Source: Phycisphaerae bacterium (GTDB lineage: Bacteria; Planctomycetota; Phycisphaerae; Sedimentisphaerales; SG8-4). Taken from it: DNA of 20,451 nucleotides. Location of the stretch: contig JAUWLI010000016.1 in NCBI GenBank assembly GCA_030613765.1, forward strand, positions 1 to 20,451, in the 5' to 3' direction. Positions 15,758 through 20,451 of the stretch are shown here, piece by piece. Both the position numbers and the translations under genes were made by a program. Each line of letters begins with the position of its first letter. Position 1 is the first letter of the stretch. Under the pieces are notes generated by a model that was not told the DNA's origin, did not search any database, and saw only the letters and a program-made list of their open reading frames with translations.

Positions 15758-16138
15758 CTATGTCTCTAAACCGGACGTGTCCCCGCCTTTTTCCCGCAGC
15801 TTTTGGAGATAGACATCAAAACGCTCCCTCAGCGCGGATACAGACTTGTTTAAGTCATCAATATCAGCCTTCAGTCCCTTAGCCTCCTCACCCAACATTT
15901 CAGCCACTGGAATTTCCTTGAGTTTAGCGGTGATCCGCTCAAGTTCACCCGTTTTAGCGGTGATGGCTTCTTTGTATCTCATTGCTGCTGACTTTAGCTT
16001 ATTGGTGTCCATCTGATCGGCTTCGGCCTTAACCTCACTCACAGGTATGGTCTCATCAGCTTCCTTACTGCAACCTAAGGCAGTAAGCGATATCAGTACC
16101 GACAAAGACAAAATAGTAGCATTTCTCACAATCTTCAT
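15758..16138 (-). CDS. Small helical lipoprotein, paralogue 1
   Basis: The protein has 126 residues with a lipoprotein signal: MKIVRNATILSLSVLISLTALGC, lipobox TALGC, acylated Cys23. The mature part is almost entirely charged helix (SAAMRYKEAITAKTGELERI, LKADIDDLNKSVSALRERFD) and ends KGGDTSGLET. It is a clear paralogue of the lipoprotein at 17378-17767, sharing MKIV.NAT at the start and YLQ.LR.KG.D.SGL at the end. The upstream 130 bases are also related. AAGGGC and AGGA precede the ATG. It may be an envelope spacer or an accessory to the MscS channel encoded between the two copies, but no function is known. Confidence 0.8.
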   Translation of the reverse strand: MKIVRNATILSLSVLISLTALGCSKEADETIPVSEVKAEADQMDTNKLKSAAMRYKEAITAKTGELERITAKLKEIPVAEMLGEEAKGLKADIDDLNKSVSALRERFDVYLQKLREKGGDTSGLET

Positions 16139-16183
16139 TTTCCTGCCCTTTCAAAAAATACCCAATTTCAACGCTTCGGTCAA

Positions 16184-16262
16184 TGCTCAGCAGCATCGCT
16201 GAAGCATTTTCACAGACCCACAATAAGAACATCGAACTATTGTTATCTTATGGCCAGGGGCC
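16184..16262 (-). promoter_or_regulatory. Conserved upstream element of lipoprotein 1
   Basis: The block CAATAAGAACAT..ACTATTGTT.TCT.AT (16221-16250 on the plus strand) recurs at 17850-17876 upstream of the second lipoprotein. Both lie 83 bases from their ATG. It holds a CAATA/TATTG inverted pair. Nearer the gene is a TCAGC/GCTGA hairpin also kept in the paralogue. It is probably the promoter/operator and leader. Confidence 0.5.
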
Positions 16263-16413
16263 AATTTAAATCAATCTAATTATACAAAAGCCAGGCAGTT
16301 CATCAATTCCTCATCCTGATATATATGACTACAAGGTGCAAATCAGGCAATGCTGCCACTTAAGAAAGCGGTTGTAACACTTCCTCGTAAAAACCATGTT
16401 TCCGGAATTAAGA

Positions 16414-17244
16414 TTAAAGAACCGCAGCTTGATTGCTGCTGTTATTTTTCATATGTATATCGCGTTGTGGATAGGGTATCGATATACCATTTTGGTCAAG
16501 ACTGAGTTTAATCTTTGCAGTTATATCGAAGTAAAGATCCCAATATTCGGCTGAATTGACCCACGGGCGCACGACAAAATTCACACTGCTGTCACCCAGT
16601 TCGACAACAGCCACTGTGGCAGAGGGTTCTTCGAGGACTCTTTCATCACCGGCCAATACTCCTTCAATCACCTCTTTGGCCTTTTTAAGGTCATCTTCAT
16701 AAGACACTCCTATAACCAAATCAACGCGTCTTGTACCGTTGGCCGTGTAGTTCATTATATTATCACCTGTGAGCTTGGCGTTCGGAATTATGACCCGGAT
16801 ATTGTCCGGGGTGTTTAAAATAGTGTTGAAGATTCCCATTTCCTTGACGGTTCCCTTGGTACCGGCTGCCTCAATAAAATCTCCTACTTTGAATGGGCGA
16901 AAAATAATCATCAGAAATCCTGAAGCGAAATTTGCCAGCGACCCCTGCAGAGCTAATCCGATAGCTAAACCCGCTGCACCAATAACCATGGCAAACTGCG
17001 TCGTCTCTACGTCAACTGCGGCCAAAGCAGCAATCACTACAGACACCAATGCTGCAATATGAGTGAGGTGTTTGATGAACTTGGCAAGGGTTTCTTCGAC
17101 TTTGGCTTTGATCAATGCCTTTTCGACCATGCGCGAGACCAGACCGGCCAACCATCGGCCAACAAGGAGGATTACCAGAGCTCCCAGGACTTTCAGTCCA
17201 TATTTGCTCAGGTATTCATAAATTGTCTTCAAAACTTCATCCAT
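16414..17244 (-). CDS. mscS: Small-conductance mechanosensitive channel
   Basis: This is a standard-length MscS (276 residues; E. coli MscS has 286), an inner-membrane homo-heptameric channel that releases solutes on osmotic downshock. TM1 is about 16-34, TM2 about 58-76 and TM3 about 83-115. The pore helix has the Gly/Ala pattern IGAAGLAIGLALQGSLANFASG followed by FRPFKVGDFIE, a family signature. The beta-domain (GTVKEMGIFNTIL, NTPDNIRVIIPNAKL) and the C-terminal alpha/beta domain (VDLVIGVSYEDDLKKAKEVI) are complete. It is flanked on the same strand by the two paralogous lipoproteins, 133 bases after one and 275 bases before the other. AAAGG lies about nine bases before the ATG. Confidence 0.95.
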   Translation of the reverse strand: MDEVLKTIYEYLSKYGLKVLGALVILLVGRWLAGLVSRMVEKALIKAKVEETLAKFIKHLTHIAALVSVVIAALAAVDVETTQFAMVIGAAGLAIGLALQGSLANFASGFLMIIFRPFKVGDFIEAAGTKGTVKEMGIFNTILNTPDNIRVIIPNAKLTGDNIMNYTANGTRRVDLVIGVSYEDDLKKAKEVIEGVLAGDERVLEEPSATVAVVELGDSSVNFVVRPWVNSAEYWDLYFDITAKIKLSLDQNGISIPYPQRDIHMKNNSSNQAAVL

Positions 17245-17298
17245 AATATATACCTTTCAAAAAAATATTGCTCTGTTATACGAGCTAATACTCAGGTC

Positions 17299-17319
17299 AA
17301 CAAATCCCTACTATTTGTT
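17299..17319 (-). repeat. AACAAAT/ATTTGTT inverted repeat between lipoprotein 2 and mscS
   Basis: Perfect 7-bp arms surround a 7-base loop. It lies about 60 bases after the lipoprotein 2 stop and 55 bases before the mscS start. The arms are AU-rich with no clear T-run, so it may be a weak attenuator or an operator. Confidence 0.3.
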
Positions 17320-17377
17320 CGATGCTTTGCTCGTCATCTGGATCAAATAAATAAGTGTAACTAATAGCGCCAACAGT

Positions 17378-17767
17378 TCAGATTTGTAGACCGGATATAT
17401 CCTCGCCTTTATTTCGCAGCTCCTGGAGGTAGACTTCATAGCGTGTCTTAAGCGCGGATATAGACTCGTTTAATTCCTCAAGTTTTTTTGCGTCCTCATC
17501 TAATATTTCCTCGAAAGGAACTGTCTGGAGCTTAGTTTTAAGTTCCTCAGCTTCGAGCTTTTTGGCGATTATCTCTTCCTGGTATTTCATCACCTCTATC
17601 CGTAGCTTATCAGGCTCTTTCTGATCGGCTTCTTTCTTCACCTTGACATAAAATGCTGATTTAGCTTCAGATCTGGTCACTTCCTCTTCTTTCTTACTGC
17701 ACCCTGAGTCAGCAAGCGATATCAATATCAACAAAGACCAAAGAGTAGCATTTTTCACAATCTTCAT
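17378..17767 (-). CDS. Small helical lipoprotein, paralogue 2
   Basis: The protein has 129 residues from the ATG at 17767. A longer frame to 17827 exists, but the chosen start gives a proper signal, MKIVKNATLWSLLILISLADSGC, with lipobox ADSGC and acylated Cys23. It also matches paralogue 1 and follows an AGGACAGGA-type ribosome site. The mature part is charged helix (EADQKEPDKLRIEVMKYQEE, ILDEDAKKLEELNESISALK) ending KGEDISGLQI. Compared with paralogue 1 it carries extra residues after the lipobox (SAFYVKVKK) and is otherwise colinear. It is probably anchored to an envelope membrane. Function is unknown. Confidence 0.78.
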   Translation of the reverse strand: MKIVKNATLWSLLILISLADSGCSKKEEEVTRSEAKSAFYVKVKKEADQKEPDKLRIEVMKYQEEIIAKKLEAEELKTKLQTVPFEEILDEDAKKLEELNESISALKTRYEVYLQELRNKGEDISGLQI

Positions 17768-17799
17768 TTGTCCTGTCCTTTCAAACAAGCTCCGGGTTT

Positions 17800-17890
17800 C
17801 GATGCTCCAATCCATGTTCAGCAGCACTGCTGTAACCTTCTTACGCCTACAATAAGAACATAACTATTGTTGTCTCATTGCACAGGGCTA
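17800..17890 (-). promoter_or_regulatory. Conserved upstream element of lipoprotein 2
   Basis: This is the counterpart of the element at 16184-16262. It has CAATAAGAACATAACTATTG starting 83 bases before the ATG, then TGTT.TCT.AT. A CAGCAG/CTGCTG hairpin (about 17820-17833) lies between it and the gene. Conservation of sequence and distance across two loci supports a regulatory role. Confidence 0.5.
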
Positions 17891-17919
17891 ATCAAGGCCG
17901 ATATTATTCTACAACTTCC

Positions 17920-17951
17920 TTGACACAAGTCGAGAAATTTCAGGATAAAAT
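17920..17951 (+). promoter_or_regulatory. Candidate sigma-70-like promoter for the membrane protein gene
   Basis: A perfect TTGACA (17920-17925) is followed by GATAAA at an 18-base spacing or TAAAAT at 20 bases. The -10 match is imperfect, and the implied leader is close to 190 bases, so the call is tentative. Confidence 0.3.
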
Positions 17952-18039
17952 ACTTATTCAGTTTTGCGTTGGTATCTCTCTCTCAATCCTGCCGCAAGAT
18001 TTATTATGTTATAAATCTTTCTTTTTCGCATAATAAGCA

Positions 18040-18057
18040 CAGTTTTTGCTGAAACTG
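18040..18057. repeat. CAGTTT/AAACTG inverted repeat
   Basis: Perfect 6-bp arms surround a 6-base loop about 100 bases before the start at 18155, in the predicted leader. It is a possible operator or leader hairpin. Confidence 0.25.
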
Positions 18058-18154
18058 CAATTTTATTTGCCACACACCTCCTTTATTTGGTAAAATTACG
18101 CGACGGAAACAAATTAAGAATTGAGCTTATTATTTATTAAAATGAGGTGCTGAT

Positions 18155-20011
18155 ATGATTCTTCCACGATTTATTAAAAAATACCTTGCGATATTCCGAG
18201 GCGGCGTTTCACCAGTCGCTATTTTCCTGTCTGTGATGCTTGGTTTTTCGTTTGGACTCATGCCAGGCTTCTCCGGTTTTCACACTGTCTTAGTAATACT
18301 TGTGCTCGTATTGAATGTTCACATTGGTGTGTTTCTATTGTCAGCCGGTTTAGGAAAGACTCTCTGCTTCGCAGCCGCACCGGTCCTCTATCACGCCGGC
18401 GTTTGGGTACAGACTTATCTGTCTTTTCTGTTGCGACTGCTGGCGTCAATACCGGTGATAGGATTGACCGATTTCAGCAAATACTCAGTGGCTTCTACTG
18501 TCCTCCTCGGTCCAATTCTCGGCGCCATTGCCGGACTGCTAATGGTCCGCTCCGTCATAAGCTTTCGCCGGATGCTGTTAAAACTCGAAGAAGGCTCTGA
18601 TAAGTTCAAAAAATGGTATTCCAATCGGTGGGTACGAATCTTGGATAGATTGCTCGTTGGCAAACGCACAAAGGACGCCAAGTCACTATTTACCGCCAAA
18701 ACGAAGTACATCCGAAAGGCCGGTGTCGTCTTGGCCGTTTTGTTAATTGCAGTCTCGGTAATCGCAACAACTATAATAAAAGACAGCACAATCAAAGATT
18801 ATGCCTCCGGCGCGATGACACGGGCCAACGGTGCAGAAGTGAATCTCGATGACCTCAACCTCTCTGCCCTGACCGGTGCCGTCTCTGCATCCGGAATACA
18901 GGTCACCGACCCGGAAAATCCCAGTAATAATCAGTTCTCTGTTGACAAAGTCGCTACCGATGCCAGTCTCTATCATTTGCTTTTGGGCAGATTGGTGATG
19001 GAGCAGATCGAGGTCTCAAATGTCATGTTCGACCAGAAACGAGCAGCGCCGGGCAAAGTTAGTGAATCCACTGCCAGGCAGGAGCCGGAAGTTTTCGACC
19101 CGTGTGATCACAATCTCGACCCTGCCGACATGGCCATGCTCGAAAAGTATCTAAAAGATGCCAAAGCCCTCAAGGAAAAGCTGCAAAAAATCCGCAAGTG
19201 GCTCCCAAAGAAAGACGCCGACAAAACCGCAACTCAGCCCGAGCAGGTGCCACAAAAATACCTCGATTATCTCAAGGCACATGCCCTTGTGTCCCCTTCG
19301 CCCCGAATGTTGGCCAAAAAAATAATACTCGAAAACGTTCAAATAACCTCGCCAATCTTCGGTAACAGCAAAATTCTGTTGACAAATATAAGCGATGCAC
19401 CCAAGGCTGCCAAGCTGCCTGTCACTTTCGATATAAAATCACTCGATACGCCTGCCTCTTTAACTATAACAATCGACTATGGCTCAAAAGGTGGCATCCC
19501 GAAGCTCTCAGGAAACTTTGGTGGCTTCGATATGAAAAAGATCCAGTCGTCTCTTAGCGACAACGCAGGCTTGGTGTTCGAATCGGGAACTGCCTCCGGC
19601 CAATTCAACGGTACAGCTACAAATGAAACTCTCGATATCGCCGTAGACATTGTCATCAGTAATCTTCAGGCAAAAGGTCAGGGAAAAGGAGTTCTGGGCC
19701 TGGGCTCCAAAACAACGTCCGAAGCATTTGGTGCTCTAAAAGACCTAAAGACAACAATAAGGATTGTCGGACCTGTCAGCGAACCACAACTGGTATTTGA
19801 TGTCAAAGGACTGACCGATGAATTGAAAAAGGCCCTGGTCGAAGCCGGCAAAGAAAGAATCATCAAGGAGATTGACGGCAAGCTCGGCGAAAAACTGGAC
19901 AAAGAGCTTGGTGACAAAGTCCCCGACGAAATTAAGGATACGTTGAAACCTAAGAAAATAGTAGAGGGACTCAAAGGCCTCCTCGGTGGCAAAGACGAAG
20001 AGGACAAATAA
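18155..20011 (+). CDS. Inner-membrane protein fusing TIGR03546-like and TIGR03545-like (AsmA-like) regions
   Basis: Residues 1-140 are a multi-pass membrane domain: PRFIKKYLAIFRGGVSPVAI, GFSFGLMPGFSGFHTVL, LLSAGLGKTL and LLGPILGAIAGLLMVRSV. This resembles the short TIGR03546/DUF2062-like proteins. A cytoplasmic basic loop follows, then another membrane segment (188-208) opening a long, presumably periplasmic region. Residues about 210-300 look AsmA-like (GAEVNLDDLNLSALTGAVSA, then ASLYHLLLGRLVMEQIEV). Then come a charged helix (about 330-365), a beta-rich region, and a Lys/Glu/Asp-rich C-terminus. As I recall, in many proteobacteria TIGR03546 and TIGR03545 are separate adjacent genes; here they are one 618-residue frame. 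GAGGTG (18144-18149) supports the start. AsmA-type proteins act in lipid transport or envelope maintenance, so such a role is inferred. Confidence 0.75.
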   Translation: MILPRFIKKYLAIFRGGVSPVAIFLSVMLGFSFGLMPGFSGFHTVLVILVLVLNVHIGVFLLSAGLGKTLCFAAAPVLYHAGVWVQTYLSFLLRLLASIPVIGLTDFSKYSVASTVLLGPILGAIAGLLMVRSVISFRRMLLKLEEGSDKFKKWYSNRWVRILDRLLVGKRTKDAKSLFTAKTKYIRKAGVVLAVLLIAVSVIATTIIKDSTIKDYASGAMTRANGAEVNLDDLNLSALTGAVSASGIQVTDPENPSNNQFSVDKVATDASLYHLLLGRLVMEQIEVSNVMFDQKRAAPGKVSESTARQEPEVFDPCDHNLDPADMAMLEKYLKDAKALKEKLQKIRKWLPKKDADKTATQPEQVPQKYLDYLKAHALVSPSPRMLAKKIILENVQITSPIFGNSKILLTNISDAPKAAKLPVTFDIKSLDTPASLTITIDYGSKGGIPKLSGNFGGFDMKKIQSSLSDNAGLVFESGTASGQFNGTATNETLDIAVDIVISNLQAKGQGKGVLGLGSKTTSEAFGALKDLKTTIRIVGPVSEPQLVFDVKGLTDELKKALVEAGKERIIKEIDGKLGEKLDKELGDKVPDEIKDTLKPKKIVEGLKGLLGGKDEEDK

Positions 20012-20016
20012 GATAA

Positions 20017-20051
20017 TAAGGGCGCACCATCGCCCTTAAGCGAGAGCTTAA
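20017..20051. terminator. Two overlapping hairpins between convergent genes
   Basis: TAAGGGCG/CGCCCTTA (20017-20038) is a perfect 8-bp stem with a 6-base loop. TTAAGC/GCTTAA (20036-20051) is a perfect 6-bp stem with a GAGA (GNRA-type) loop sharing three bases with it. They lie between the stops at 20011 (+) and 20055 (-), so the pair could end both transcripts. No long T-run is present on either side. Confidence 0.55.
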
Positions 20052-20054
20052 CAA

Positions 20055-20451
20055 CTATGGCTCTTCTATAACCTCTCTCATAGCCGCCAGTGTAACGTCT
20101 ATATCCTCGGTTTCAATGCCATAATGAGTCACCACACGACAACGGCGTGGGCCTCCTATATGCAATAGCCTGACCCCTTTCTTCCCAAGTCGCTTTACGA
20201 ACGTATCGATGTCCAGCCGGTCACTGACCAGGTCGAAATAAATGATATTGGTTTGCACCACCGCTAAATCAATTGACAATCCTTCGATTTGCGCTATTCC
20301 CTCAGACAGGCGCCTGGCATTCGCATGGTCCTCTGCGAGCCTCTCCACCATTTGTTCCATAGCTACGATACCGGCTGCAGCAATGATACCTGCCTGACGC
20401 ATGCCGCCCCCCAAAACCTTACGGCTTCGCCGGGCCTCGGCGATGAATTCA
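20055..20451 (-). CDS. ltaE: Low-specificity L-threonine aldolase, C-terminal part (cut by the window edge)
   Basis: The minus-strand frame is open to the window edge, giving about 131 C-terminal residues of a PLP enzyme of roughly 340. It reads EFIAEARRSRKVLGGGMRQA and continues GIIAAAGIVAMEQMVERLAE, which matches the threonine aldolase pattern 'A.R.RK.LGGGMRQAG.LAAA...AL..M'. Then come the small C-terminal domain (TNIIYFDL), the LGKKGVRL helix and VVTHYGIETEDID. The PLP-binding lysine lies in the missing N-terminal part. The enzyme cleaves L-threonine or L-allo-threonine to glycine and acetaldehyde in the cytoplasm. An internal TTG at 20414 is not a real start, because the family motif continues upstream of it. 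Confidence 0.9.
   Translation of the reverse strand, partial: EFIAEARRSRKVLGGGMRQAGIIAAAGIVAMEQMVERLAEDHANARRLSEGIAQIEGLSIDLAVVQTNIIYFDLVSDRLDIDTFVKRLGKKGVRLLHIGGPRRCRVVTHYGIETEDIDVTLAAMREVIEEP

Larger units (their letters stand above)
17828..18154. other. Intergenic region between divergent genes
   Basis: This 327-base region between lipoprotein 2 and the large membrane protein contains the conserved lipoprotein upstream element, a TTGACA hexamer (17920-17925) followed by a GATAAAAT stretch, and a CAGTTT/AAACTG inverted repeat (18040-18057). No ORF or RNA gene is evident. Confidence 0.6.

Noticed and set aside
15508..16317. AGGAT(T)GAGGAATT(T)GAT at 15508-15525 and its inverted near-copy at 16302-16317 flanking lipoprotein 1
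   Set aside because: The match needs two single-base gaps, is only 16 bases, and has no target duplication or transposase nearby. It could be chance in AT-rich DNA.
20055..20414. Complete 119-residue protein starting at the TTG at 20414
   Set aside because: The threonine aldolase motif continues upstream in frame to the window edge, so this is a truncated view of a longer gene.

Overview
The window looks like a chromosome segment from an uncultivated planctomycete-type bacterium (PVC superphylum). The signs are moderate GC, a large secreted beta-helix protein with a planctomycete-style dockerin-like repeat, an exported tricorn-type protease, and generously spaced genes with small duplicated lipoproteins. 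This assignment is an inference from protein style. No rRNA, tRNA, integrase, transposase or CRISPR array was seen.

Layout. 1-2874 (+) is the 3' part of a giant secreted beta-helix protein. It converges on an exported tricorn-like protease at 2944-6243 (-). A 499-base gap holds a 46-bp tandem repeat, a short upstream ORF overlapping the tricorn start, and two inverted repeats. 6743-13269 (+) is a four-gene, probably co-transcribed block: a GspE/PilB-type secretion ATPase, a membrane-anchored protein ending in a GrpE-like domain, an Hsp70 paralogue without the helical lid, and a membrane-anchored TerB protein ending in a J-like domain that lacks HPD. 13347-15317 (-) holds a PAS protein with a long 28-residue-repeat coiled coil and a small single-pass protein with a GspB/PilP-like C-terminal domain. 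15758-17767 (-) holds two paralogous small lipoproteins flanking an MscS channel gene. 18155-20011 (+) is an inner-membrane protein that appears to fuse the TIGR03546-type and TIGR03545-type families. 20055-20451 (-) is the C-terminal part of a threonine aldolase cut by the window edge.

How the genes may work together. The most interesting unit is the four-gene block. Both predicted co-chaperones (GrpE-like and J-like/TerB) are tethered to the inner membrane with their functional ends predicted in the cytoplasm, and the Hsp70 between them is reduced. Together with a secretion ATPase this suggests a membrane-localised Hsp70 machine serving an envelope assembly or export apparatus, loosely like the mitochondrial import motor (Hsp70, GrpE/Mge1 and the HPD-less J-like Pam16). 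The GrpE-like and J-like assignments rest on motifs read by eye. The functional link to secretion rests only on gene order.
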